Below, piece after piece: positions 56,172-64,000 of a stretch of DNA of 64,000 nt; the first letter of the stretch is position 1; each line of letters starts with the position of its first letter. The position numbers and the translations under genes were made by a program. The notes below the pieces were generated by a model. That model did no database searches. It saw nothing but the letters and a program-made list of their open reading frames with translations, and was not told the origin of the DNA. This DNA is from Desulfocicer vacuolatum DSM 3385 (GTDB lineage Bacteria > Desulfobacterota > Desulfobacteria > Desulfobacterales > Desulfobacteraceae), in assembly GCF_900176365.1 (NCBI RefSeq), contig NZ_FWXY01000010.1:1-64000 (forward strand), written 5' to 3'.

Positions 56172-56320
56172 CAAAGTTTGTTGTGGGCAGAACCGAATCA
56201 GAATACGGTCTGCCCGTGGCAGTTATATGAAATACTCCGAAAATCAGGGGTGTATTTCAAATTTCGTTGTGGGCGGAGCGGGATCAGAATACGGTCCGCC
56301 CGTGGCGGTTATATGAAATA
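56172..56320. repeat. Hairpin repeat family B, dimeric copy 1
   Basis: Two units, each with a GCAGACC/GGTCTGC-like or GCGGACC/GGTCCGC-like stem (TTGTGGGCGGAGCGGGATC, then ATACGGTCCGCCCGTGGCGG and TTATATGAAAT). They are joined by the small hairpin GAAATACTCC/GGGTGTATTTC. The same dimer recurs at 62450-62594, with fragments at 11548 and 13691. Confidence 0.75.
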
Positions 56321-56366
56321 TCCATTTTGCCCTATTTATCAAAGCAATATTCGAACAACTATTTAA

Positions 56367-56550
56367 CTCAACTTTCGGGCTTCATTTCAAAGCCGGCATT
56401 TTTAAATGTACCGATGGGCTCAGTGTGCCGACGGGGTCAGGCTTTTGTTATTGATGTTATCGACCAAGGCCTTTGCCAACGAAAAAAGCCTCGATAATGT
56501 CAATAACGAAAGCCTGACCCCACCACGAAATGCGAACACCGAAAGTTGAG
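56367..56550 (-). mobile_element. MITE-like element, copy 2 (184 bp, inverted)
   Basis: Same element as 11589-11772 in opposite orientation; only two of 184 positions differ. The ends are CTCAACTTTCGG and CCGAAAGTTGAG. The flanks share a 7-bp direct repeat, TATTTAA (56360-56366 and 56551-56557). Like copy 1 it lies next to a family B repeat. Confidence 0.85.
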
Positions 56551-56576
56551 TATTTAAGCTGTCATCCAATATTCAA

Positions 56577-58106
56577 TTATAAAACAAGAGTATAGACAGT
56601 CACTGGCATTTGAATTCCCTTTACTTGAGTTTCTTTCATGGGTTTCAAAAAAAATTCACCCTTTACGGACTGTGCCACATCATGGCTGACCAGGATATCT
56701 GTTTGGAATTTTTTGTTTAACCCCTGGATTCTTGATGCCATATTTACCGTTTCTCCCACCAAGGAATAGGCCATTCTGTCCCGACTTCCAATGTTGGCTG
56801 CCAGGACTGTGCCCGTATGTATACCAATGCCGTGCTTCAGGACGGGAAATCCCATTTTCCTGTGTCGGCGGTTCAATTTTTCTAAGCAGGACTGCATATC
56901 AATGGCAGCCCTGAGAGCGGAAGCTACATGATCTGATTCATAAACCGGAGCACCAAAAACGGCCTCGATCTCATCCCCGATAAACTGGAGAATCAATCCT
57001 TGATGAGCCTGAATGCATCCAGACATCTCATCAAGATACCCATTGAGAATCCGAATAAGTGTTTTAGGCGGTGTGGTGGCTGCCATGGGAGTAAAATCTC
57101 TTAAATCCGCAAAAAGAATGGTGGCCTCTTTTATCTCTCCATCCAGAGGGATATTCCCGTTAAGAATTTCATCTCTCACCCGCCTGTCAATGTATTTTCC
57201 GAATGTATCTTTTATAAGCTCTCGTTCACCAAGCCCCTCTGCCATGGCATTGAGGGTTTCTCCGACAAACCCAATCTCATCATTAGTGAGAACTTTTGCC
57301 CTGGCCGTGAAATCTCCTTTTTTAATACGGGTCATTGTCTGAATAATTTCCTGAAGAGGTGCTCTAAAATTTTTCACAACCAGTATTGAAAGCCCCACAG
57401 CCAGCAGAATAAATAAGGAGCTTTCCATGATCAGGGTAAATTGAAAATGCTCCAGCAATTCTCCCGGATTTGTCTTGCCTGCTTGTTCCTGCTCTCTGAA
57501 CCAACGTGTAGTAATATAAATGTATGACAGCGGAATAATCGACACCGCCAAAAGCCAGGCTCCGATACGAACCCCCAGGCCCAAGGTTTTGGCGCCTTTT
57601 ACCTTTGCAAGGCCTCCATCCGGAAAAAAAATGGGAATTAATTTTTTTTGGGACACATGCTCTACCCAAAAAAAAGCCAGTATAACGGTTACCATGCCGC
57701 ATGCGACCCCGATATGGGATGCTTCACTCCCGATGAGCCAGAAAACAAAGGTACCCACAGTCCATATTAAAATATTGAGAACAATTATCAGATAAGGCTC
57801 GTTGAGCAGTCGCCTTTGTGCTTTTTTCATCATTTCAGGATCACATCGTCTACCCTTATAAAAACTTTTTAAGCAATTTCGCACGGGAGACTCATAAGAC
57901 ACAATAACAACAATAGCAATAATACAGGCAATTATTAAATAAAACATATCAACAAACCAGATAAGGGTAATAAAATCCTGGGAGAATCCGGTGTCGCGGT
58001 TTGAAAAAAAAATACGGGTAATCTGGTCTCCAAGAATATTTGCGATCAAGGTTCCCAAAAGAATATCATTTGCCAGACGGTAATAATGAAATCTGTTTTT
58101 AATCAT
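56577..58106 (-). CDS. Membrane adenylate/guanylate cyclase with HAMP domain
   Basis: Class III nucleotide cyclase of about 509 residues. The N-terminal half contains six or so membrane helices (for example DMFYLIIACIIAIVVIVS and YLIIVLNILIWTVGTFVFWL). A HAMP linker follows (IKKGDFTARAKVLTNDEIGF), then the catalytic domain with ILFADLRDFTPM (metal aspartate), LQFIGDEIEAVFGAP and the late GIHTGTVLAANIGSRDRMAY. ATG 58106 has AAAAGG upstream; a TTG at 58136 is possible. It should make a cyclic nucleotide in response to a membrane signal. It stands alone between the MITE and the dicarboxylate carrier, whose 365-bp upstream region shows no gene. Confidence 0.9.
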   Translation of the reverse strand: MIKNRFHYYRLANDILLGTLIANILGDQITRIFFSNRDTGFSQDFITLIWFVDMFYLIIACIIAIVVIVSYESPVRNCLKSFYKGRRCDPEMMKKAQRRLLNEPYLIIVLNILIWTVGTFVFWLIGSEASHIGVACGMVTVILAFFWVEHVSQKKLIPIFFPDGGLAKVKGAKTLGLGVRIGAWLLAVSIIPLSYIYITTRWFREQEQAGKTNPGELLEHFQFTLIMESSLFILLAVGLSILVVKNFRAPLQEIIQTMTRIKKGDFTARAKVLTNDEIGFVGETLNAMAEGLGERELIKDTFGKYIDRRVRDEILNGNIPLDGEIKEATILFADLRDFTPMAATTPPKTLIRILNGYLDEMSGCIQAHQGLILQFIGDEIEAVFGAPVYESDHVASALRAAIDMQSCLEKLNRRHRKMGFPVLKHGIGIHTGTVLAANIGSRDRMAYSLVGETVNMASRIQGLNKKFQTDILVSHDVAQSVKGEFFLKPMKETQVKGIQMPVTVYTLVL

Positions 58107-58471
58107 ATCAAGCAACCTTTTTATATTTACAAACAATGAGAACCATTATTTTCATTTTTTTGTGGACAGCACTAAATCAAAATTAGGATATGCCATGGTA
58201 TGTCTGACAAACTTTTTCCTCAAAACCAAAAAAATATATAAACTTTACCATAGCTGAACAATTATTACTCGTATAATGATGACATATACAAACCGATTTC
58301 ATGCTGACAGACATCACATGAACATTATGAACACAATACCCAAAAAAAATAAAAAAACCTTTAATTCCACAAGATTTACCTTATCCCATCAACAAATTAT
58401 AGTACGATTCAAGAGCTGCAAATAAGGGTTTGCGGACAAAACACATTATCGACAAGGAAAGGAAAACCATC

Positions 58472-59797
58472 ATGCTTTATATTCAATTTTTGTTTCTGCT
58501 ATTGATACTTTATCTTGGAAGTCGTTACGGAGGAATCGGCCTTGGTGTTGTTTCCGGCATCGGTCTTGTGGTTGAAGTTTTTGTTTTCCAGATGCCTCCC
58601 ACTTCTCCCCCCATCACGGTCATGCTGATCATCATGGCAGTGGTGACCTGTGCGTCCATCCTTGAAGCGGCAGGTGGTTTGAAATACATGCTGCAACTTG
58701 CGGAAAAATTGCTCCGCTCCAACCCCAGAATGGTTTCTTTATTAGGCCCTCTGGTCACCTATATCATGACCTTTATGCTTGGCACCGGCCATGCTGTTTA
58801 TTCGGTGATGCCCATCATTGCCGATGTGGCCCTTAAAAATGATATCCGTCCGGAACGCCCCATGGCAGCGGCGTCTGTTGCCTCTCAGTTGGGCATCACG
58901 GCAAGCCCCATTTCAGCGGCTGTTGTCTACTACCTTTCCCAATTGACCAATGTCAGTTCAGAACTCACCCTTTTATCCATTCTCGGGGTGACAGTTCCAG
59001 CCACCCTGGCAGGGGTTATTGCCATGTCCTTGTACAGCATGCGCCGCGGGGTTGAACTTGCGGATGATCCAGAATATCAAAGACGAATGAAGGACCCCAC
59101 ATGGAGAAAACGAATTGAGGAAACAACAAGCACAACCCTGGATGAAGCTCTGCCTGCATCGGCACGTCAGGCCGTAATTTTGTTTGCCATGGCATTGATC
59201 TCTATTGTCATCATCGCCATGGTCCCAGAAATCCGAACCATTGGCGACAGCCCCAAGGCCATCAAGATGTCAGTTATCATCCAAATGATGATGCTTGCCT
59301 TTGGCGGGTTGATTCTGCTGGTAACCAAAACCAAAGCGTCCCGGGTTCCGGACGGTGTGGTTTTTAAATCCGGTATGGTTGCCGCCATTGCCATCTTCGG
59401 CATTGCCTGGATGAGCGACACTTATTTTAAATTTGCCCTGCCAAGTTTCAAGGCCGGTATCATTGACATGGTTCAAAATTATCCCTGGAGTTTTGCCCTG
59501 GCCATGTTCACCGTTTCCGTGGTGGTCAACAGCCAGGCTGCCACCTGCCGGATGATGCTGCCCGTGGCCATGGGCATGGGGCTTTCCCCGGCCCTGGTGA
59601 TAGGTATCATGCCTTCTTGTTATGGGTACTTTTTTATCCCCAACTACCCTTCAGATATCGCCACTTGCACCTTTGATGTTACAGGAACAACAAAAATAGG
59701 AAAATACTATTTTAACCATAGTTTTATGGTGCCCGGTCTCATCGGGGTCATCATCGCATGTGCCGTGGGGTACCCCCTGGCACAGGTTCTCATCTAA
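58472..59797 (+). CDS. Anaerobic C4-dicarboxylate transporter, DcuA/DcuB-like
   Basis: Membrane carrier of 441 residues with about 12 helices. The family pattern is clear: LGSRYGGIGLGVVSGIGLVV, then GHAVYSVMPIIADVA, PERPMAAASVASQLGITASP and, near the end, PSCYGYFFIPNYPSDIATCT. Such carriers exchange or import fumarate, malate, succinate or aspartate under anaerobic conditions. ATG 58472 follows AAAGGAAAACC. It converges with a CitB/DcuR-type regulator and a CitA/DcuS-type sensor, which very likely control it. Confidence 0.92.
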   Translation: MLYIQFLFLLLILYLGSRYGGIGLGVVSGIGLVVEVFVFQMPPTSPPITVMLIIMAVVTCASILEAAGGLKYMLQLAEKLLRSNPRMVSLLGPLVTYIMTFMLGTGHAVYSVMPIIADVALKNDIRPERPMAAASVASQLGITASPISAAVVYYLSQLTNVSSELTLLSILGVTVPATLAGVIAMSLYSMRRGVELADDPEYQRRMKDPTWRKRIEETTSTTLDEALPASARQAVILFAMALISIVIIAMVPEIRTIGDSPKAIKMSVIIQMMMLAFGGLILLVTKTKASRVPDGVVFKSGMVAAIAIFGIAWMSDTYFKFALPSFKAGIIDMVQNYPWSFALAMFTVSVVVNSQAATCRMMLPVAMGMGLSPALVIGIMPSCYGYFFIPNYPSDIATCTFDVTGTTKIGKYYFNHSFMVPGLIGVIIACAVGYPLAQVLI

Positions 59798-59825
59798 TAA
59801 TTTTGAAATTTCAGCTTTGAAATAC

Positions 59826-59850
59826 GGGGTCCGGCCCTTTGCCTGACCCC
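59826..59850. terminator. Hairpin between the convergent carrier and regulator genes
   Basis: GGGGTC and GACCCC pair across 13 nt in the 60-bp convergent gap; it could serve as a bidirectional terminator. There is no long T-run. Confidence 0.3.
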
Positions 59851-59856
59851 ATCCAC

Positions 59857-60543
59857 TTATCCTTGTTGTAAAAAATAACGACGCTCGGGTCGACCAACAC
59901 TTCCATAAACCAGATCCGCCTTTAGTTCACCTGTTGTAATCATATATTCCAAATATCGCCGGGCCGTGGAACGGCTGGCCCCGATTTCTTCTCCCACCTC
60001 TTCCGCACTGAATCCTGATGCCAAATTTTCAGTAAACACCTGCCTGACTTTGCCCAATGTCAGCACATCAATTCCCTTGGGAACCTCATCGGAGCCAGAC
60101 GATAACTGATGGGGATGGCGTAGTTGATCAATATCCCGCTGTGCCAATGTCTGGCCCTGCCGTAATTGACTATGGTAGGCAATAAAACTGTTCATTGCTC
60201 TTTCAAAACGAGAAAAAATCACCGGTTTAACCAGATAATCAAAGGCACCGGCCCGCAATGCCTGCTGCACGGTATCCACATTCCTGGCCGCAGTGATCAA
60301 AATCACATCAACCGCCTTGCCCTGCCCTCGCAATTGATGCAGGATGTCCATGCCGTGCCCATCGGGCAGATAGAGATCAAGTAACAGCAGATCAGGATCC
60401 AGAAGCGTTACCATTTCAAGGGCTTCTCCCAGGTTTAAGGCGATGCCCACCACCTCAAATCCCTGTACCTTCTCAACAAAAAACCGATGCATATCTGCGA
60501 TCCTTGCATCGTCTTCAATAATCAATACACGTATGGCTTTCAT
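59857..60543 (-). CDS. Response regulator, CitB/DcuR family
   Basis: Transcriptional regulator of 228 residues. The receiver occupies residues 5-122 (VLIIEDDARIADMH; phosphoacceptor in LLLLDLYLPDGHG; conserved Lys in YLVKPV). The C-terminal DNA-binding domain (GFSAEEVGEEIGASRSTARRYLEYM) is the form used by CitB, DcuR and DctR. It starts 1 bp after the sensor kinase stop. It most likely activates the dicarboxylate carrier gene at 58472. Confidence 0.93.
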   Translation of the reverse strand: MKAIRVLIIEDDARIADMHRFFVEKVQGFEVVGIALNLGEALEMVTLLDPDLLLLDLYLPDGHGMDILHQLRGQGKAVDVILITAARNVDTVQQALRAGAFDYLVKPVIFSRFERAMNSFIAYHSQLRQGQTLAQRDIDQLRHPHQLSSGSDEVPKGIDVLTLGKVRQVFTENLASGFSAEEVGEEIGASRSTARRYLEYMITTGELKADLVYGSVGRPERRYFLQQG

Positions 60544-60544
60544 C

Positions 60545-62200
60545 TTATGCCTTTTTAACGTTTTTTTTGGGCAGGATCAGAGTAAATAAAGCCCCTCCCA
60601 GATCACCGGTTGACAAGATTAAATCTCCATTTAAATATTCCACATGGCGATGCACCAGGTAAAGACCGACCCCATGGATATCCGGTTGAGCAGAATTCGA
60701 TGTTTTGCTTGAATACGCTTTGCTGAAAATTTTATCTTGAATTTCCAGGGGGACACCCGGACCGGAATCTTCAATTTCAAAAATCAGATCATGTCCAATA
60801 TCGGTCATGAAAAGCTGAATGCAGGGGGAGCGCTGTTTCTGGCAGCACAATGCGGCTTCAAGGGCGTTGTCAATTAAATTCCCAAGGATGGTCACAAGGC
60901 TGTTAAAATCATAATCTCCTGGAATTTGTCCCATGGTACTGTCCGGATTAAGCAAAAATTCCACCTTCATTTCCAGGGCTCTATTGTATTTTCCCATTAT
61001 AATGGCTGCCAGGGTTGGATTCGGTACGGCCCGGGAAAGAAACTGGATAAGACTCTGGAGCCCGGAAGATTCCCGGGTCACAAGATCCAGGGCCTCCTTA
61101 TAGGCCTCCATCTGTAGCAAACCTGCCAGGGTATGCAATTTGTTAGAATATTCGTGGGCCTGCACCCGCAACATTTCGCTGAATTGCCGAGTCTGCCGCA
61201 ACTCCTTTTGAAGGCGGTACAAATCCTCTATGGGTCGAAAACTTGCAACCACACCAGTTTCGTTACCTGAATATGCGATGGGGACGCTGGTAAACAAAAA
61301 TTCCTGGCCGTCCACGTGTATCTCGCGAAAAGACTCTTTGGCATCTGAATTCAAAAGCATACTAAAATCGCTATGGGCAAAAACAGCGGTGCTACTCTTT
61401 CCAATGAGGTCTTTGTCTGACTCAAACCCGAAATACTTCAATGCCACCTGATTGATCAGACTGATATTTCCCGAGCCATCCACTGCAACGATTCCGGTTT
61501 GGATGGATTCAAGGATTGCCTGTCGTTCCAGATACAAGGAGGCGATCTGTCTGGGTTCCAGGCCCAATGTCTGCCGTTTAACATAACCGGAAATCCCGGT
61601 GGCACCCAATAAAACCACCACAAACAGCATGAAAATAAGTGTTGCCGGTTCGCGCTGGTATCCCTGTACGGTCTGCATTATTTCCCTTTGCAGATATCCA
61701 ACGGCCACAAAACCGATCACGCTTCCCTGACTGTTGAAAACAGGAACAATACTCCGCAGGGAAGGACCCAAAGTACCTATGGCTTCAGATACATATGCCT
61801 GTCCCTTGGTCAGGGCCAGATTTTCATCTCCCCCCACAAAATATTGACCTATTTTTTCAGGATTGGGATGGGAAAACCGCCTGCTGTGTCGATCGGCAAC
61901 CACCACAAACTCAGCCCCTGTCTGCCTTCGCACTGTTTCTGTAAATTGCTGGATACTGCCCTGGGGATCATCTCCGCTTTCAAGTATCCGGTGTATAAGG
62001 GGAACACTGGCCACGGTGTGGCCGATATCCAGGGCACGCTTATTAATCTGAGCCTTGGATGTATTGCCAATAAAAGTCGCAAAAATCGCTCCACTTATAA
62101 ACAACTGGCCAATCACCACCATGGAAACCAGTATCCGCATCTGTCCCTGGAGACTGACTGGACAAAAAAAAGTAAAAACCCATTTTATAAAATTAAGCAT
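60545..62200 (-). CDS. Sensor histidine kinase, CitA/DcuS family
   Basis: Membrane sensor of about 551 residues. The first helix is MRILVSMVVIGQLFISGAIF, followed by a periplasmic PAS-like (sCache) ligand domain of about 140 residues (EFVVVADRHSRRFSHPNPEKIGQ and GFVAVGYLQREIM). A second helix, a cytoplasmic PAS domain and the kinase core follow. The phospho-acceptor His is in RVQAHEYSNKLHTLAGLLQM, typical of the CitA/DcuS class. The HATPase motifs GNLIDNALEAA and GVGLYLVHRHVE are present. ATG 62200 follows AAAGGATTG. It probably senses a C4-dicarboxylate or citrate outside the cell. Confidence 0.93.
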   Translation of the reverse strand: MLNFIKWVFTFFCPVSLQGQMRILVSMVVIGQLFISGAIFATFIGNTSKAQINKRALDIGHTVASVPLIHRILESGDDPQGSIQQFTETVRRQTGAEFVVVADRHSRRFSHPNPEKIGQYFVGGDENLALTKGQAYVSEAIGTLGPSLRSIVPVFNSQGSVIGFVAVGYLQREIMQTVQGYQREPATLIFMLFVVVLLGATGISGYVKRQTLGLEPRQIASLYLERQAILESIQTGIVAVDGSGNISLINQVALKYFGFESDKDLIGKSSTAVFAHSDFSMLLNSDAKESFREIHVDGQEFLFTSVPIAYSGNETGVVASFRPIEDLYRLQKELRQTRQFSEMLRVQAHEYSNKLHTLAGLLQMEAYKEALDLVTRESSGLQSLIQFLSRAVPNPTLAAIIMGKYNRALEMKVEFLLNPDSTMGQIPGDYDFNSLVTILGNLIDNALEAALCCQKQRSPCIQLFMTDIGHDLIFEIEDSGPGVPLEIQDKIFSKAYSSKTSNSAQPDIHGVGLYLVHRHVEYLNGDLILSTGDLGGALFTLILPKKNVKKA

Positions 62201-62449
62201 GTCAACAATCCTTTGGTACCTTTTACATATTTTGCGGTACATTTTCAAGCTAAGGATTGTTTTCAGGCCCAGCTGGCCCCTGGTACAGATATTTGATCAA
62301 TATCAAATTGCCTGGTTCTCATCCATAGAAAATGCAGAGAGCGACAAATTTCAAAGACAAAAAGAGCTCCACCATTTTTATAAAAAAGCGTAAATAAGAC
62401 TATTTTTGATATGGCTACGCTGAAATGTCAACACAACCTAACACTGTTT

Positions 62450-62594
62450 CGTACTTCGTTGTAAGCAGAACGAGATCAGAATAAAATATACCCGTGGCAG
62501 TTTATATGAAATACTCCGTAAAACAGGGGTATATTTCAAGCTTTGTTGTGGACGGAGCGGGATCATAATACGGTCCACCCGTGGCGGTTATATA
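62450..62594. repeat. Hairpin repeat family B, dimeric copy 2
   Basis: Closely parallels 56172-56320: unit one (CTTCGTTGTAAGCAGAACG, then CCCGTGGCAGTTTATATG), joining hairpin GAAATACTCC/GGGTATATTTC, and unit two (TTGTGGACGGAGCGGGATC, then CGGTCCACCCGTGGCGG). It has more substitutions than copy 1, particularly in unit one. It lies between the sensor kinase and thiC; no gene is seen from 62201 to 62756. Confidence 0.75.
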
Positions 62595-62596
62595 CA

Positions 62597-62756
62597 AGGT
62601 AGCCTCCAAGGCTACCTAAGGCAGAGCCCCCCCCGAGGGGCAATAGGAAGCGGCCAATTGAGCCATCTACGTTTCCAGGCCGGACCCATTGCCCGTCGGG
62701 GGGGCGGCATCATACCATTTTCAATATTCATTGTATCCGTCAGGACATGCCAATTT
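62597..62756 (+). repeat. Palindromic repeat family A, copy at thiC end
   Basis: Begins with the small hairpin AGGTAGCC/GGCTACCT. The arms follow: GCCCCCCCCGAGGGGCAATA and CCCATTGCCCGTCGGGGGGG, around CGGCCAATTGAGCCATCTAC. It ends with CATACCATTTTCAATATTCA and a GTATCCGTCAGGACATG module as in copy 1. It abuts the 3' end of thiC and could also act as its terminator. Confidence 0.8.
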
Positions 62757-64000
62757 TTACGAAATAAGAACATCCCGGGTTCGTTTAACCGCACAGAACT
62801 CCCCGCACATGGTGCAGACAGTTTCTTCTTCCGGCTGGGAAGAAGCTCTGTATTCCCGGGCTTTTTCCGGGTCCATGGCAACTTCAAACTGTCCTTCCCA
62901 ATCCAGCTCAAACCGAGCCTTGCCCATTTTAATATCAGGGTCCATGGCACCGGGGATACCATTGGCAATATCAGCGGCATGGGCTGCAATGCGCGATGCC
63001 ATGATCCCTTCTTTTACATCGGAAAGCTCAGGCAGGCGAAGGTGCTCTGCCGGGGTGACATAACAAAGGAAATCCGCCCCGTGCATGGCTGCCAAAGCCC
63101 CTCCAATGGCAGAAGTTATGTGATCATATCCCGGGGCAATGTCTGTGACAAGGGGCCCCAGCACATAAAAAGGCGCATTGTGACAAAGCTTTTTCTGTAG
63201 CTTCATGTTCATTTCAATCTCGTTCAAGGGCACATGTCCCGGCCCTTCAATCATCACCTGCACATTTCTTGCCCAGGCTCTTTTTGTCAGCTCTCCCAGG
63301 GTTATCAACTCCTCAATCTGGGGGGCATCTGTGGCATCTTTTAAGCAACCGGGGCGCAGACCGTCCCCAATGCTGATGCAGATATCATTGGCTTCACAAA
63401 TATCCAAAAGCCTGTCAAAATGCTCATAAAAAGGATTTTCTTTGTTATTTTTAATCATCCATTCCATGAGAATGGCCCCACCCCGGCTCACCACCCCGGT
63501 CAGCCGGGGATTGGTGTGGATACTTTTTACCACTTTCTGGGTTAAGCCGGCATGAATGGTGATAAAGTCAATGCCGTCGGCGGCATGGATTTCAACGGTT
63601 TCAAACCACTCTTCAAGGGTAATATCATACCCTTTTTTACCTGTGCGGGTGAGGGTGTCATAAATGGGTACCGTACCGATCATCACCGGCATCTTTTCCA
63701 CAAGCTTTTGACGAAAGGCCCGGGTATCCCCGGACACAGACAGATCCATCACAGAATGGGCCTTCATATCCACAGCCATGTCTGCCTTTCCAAGTTCCAG
63801 ATCAAAATCACAGCAGTCCTTGGACACCCCAAGATTGACATTTACCTTGGTGGTAAGGCCCTTGCCAATGGCAATGCCCTTAAGATTTTTATGATGAATA
63901 TTGGCAGGCAAGGCAATTGAACCTGCGGCCATTCCTTTAAGAAGTTCTTTTTCGGAAATGGTCTCCATTTCAAGCACATCTTTCATCTGGGGAGTAATAA
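62757..64000 (-). CDS. thiC: Phosphomethylpyrimidine synthase ThiC (5' end outside window)
   Basis: Radical SAM enzyme that converts aminoimidazole ribotide to the pyrimidine precursor of thiamine. The frame stays open to the window edge ([11 protein letters not shown] continues the usual ThiC start), so the first residues are missing. Visible landmarks are [43 protein letters not shown], the metal-binding region [13 protein letters not shown], and the C-terminal cluster motif [11 protein letters not shown] (CxxC and one more Cys). It looks complete apart from the edge. A TPP riboswitch would lie outside the window. Confidence 0.96.
   Translation of the reverse strand, partial: ITPQMKDVLEMETISEKELLKGMAAGSIALPANIHHKNLKGIAIGKGLTTKVNVNLGVSKDCCDFDLELGKADMAVDMKAHSVMDLSVSGDTRAFRQKLVEKMPVMIGTVPIYDTLTRTGKKGYDITLEEWFETVEIHAADGIDFITIHAGLTQKVVKSIHTNPRLTGVVSRGGAILMEWMIKNNKENPFYEHFDRLLDICEANDICISIGDGLRPGCLKDATDAPQIEELITLGELTKRAWARNVQVMIEGPGHVPLNEIEMNMKLQKKLCHNAPFYVLGPLVTDIAPGYDHITSAIGGALAAMHGADFLCYVTPAEHLRLPELSDVKEGIMASRIAAHAADIANGIPGAMDPDIKMGKARFELDWEGQFEVAMDPEKAREYRASSQPEEETVCTMCGEFCAVKRTRDVLIS

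Noticed and set aside
61688-62296. Plus-strand frame of 202 codons opposite the CitA/DcuS-like kinase
   Set aside because: Shadow frame; the minus-strand kinase is clear in this interval.
1-64000. tRNA and rRNA genes
   Set aside because: No cloverleaf-like or rRNA-like sequences were recognised in the intergenic regions.

Overview
The window looks like a chromosomal segment of an anaerobic deltaproteobacterium, most likely a sulfate reducer of the Desulfobacterales. This rests on gene content: a TAXI-TRAP transporter with a DUF1850 partner, a butyryl-CoA:acetate-type CoA-transferase, an anaerobic Dcu-type C4-dicarboxylate carrier, a SulP permease, ThiC, and many two-component and sigma-54 regulators. 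No rRNA, tRNA or species marker is present, so the placement is an inference.

Layout. 1-948 is the 3' end of an IS1380-type transposase. 1373-5110 is an operon of a periplasmic binding protein, a NarL-type histidine kinase and its response regulator. 5513-9277 is a TAXI-TRAP operon. 10094-15785 holds a CoA-transferase, an acyl-CoA dehydrogenase and a PAS/sigma-54 activator, with a good -24/-12 promoter before the CoA-transferase. 15835-17508 is a DUF364 gene divergent from a TetR regulator. 17693-23756 is an RND efflux pump (fusion protein, permease, TolC) with its last gene split off by palindromic repeats. 23848-28397 (minus) is a binding protein, a hybrid kinase and a response regulator. 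28706-36777 is an accessory patch: BrnT/BrnA and Xre-ImmA/PIN toxin-antitoxin loci, a divergent FtsZ-like protein without the GTP-binding N-terminus, a zinc-ribbon protein with decapeptide repeats, an SGNH hydrolase, an M48 remnant, a second DUF364 gene and a dead ISL3 element.

36836-53881 is a complete type I-B CRISPR-Cas locus, all on the minus strand: cas1-cas2, a 330-bp gap, cas6-cas8b-cas11-cas7-cas5-cas3-cas4, a leader, and an array of 108 repeats. The order is unusual, because the adaptation genes come first and cas4 lies next to the array. The cas2-cas6 gap contains two degenerate copies of the CRISPR repeat core on the opposite strand. The sequence between them matches 14 of 17 bases of the region just upstream of cas6. 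This resembles the crRNA-like RNAs (CreA/CreR) that guide Cascade to repress cas genes or neighbouring toxins, and I regard it as the most interesting signal in the window.

54416-64000 carries a SulP permease, a membrane nucleotide cyclase, a Dcu-type carrier convergent with a CitA/DcuS-CitB/DcuR two-component system, and the 3' part of thiC.

The intergenic DNA is full of repeats: a G/C-rich palindromic family (about seven copies or halves), a second hairpin family (GTCCGCCCGTGGCGG type), and a 184-bp MITE-like element present twice, in opposite orientation, at 182 of 184 identical positions and flanked by 7-8 bp direct repeats.
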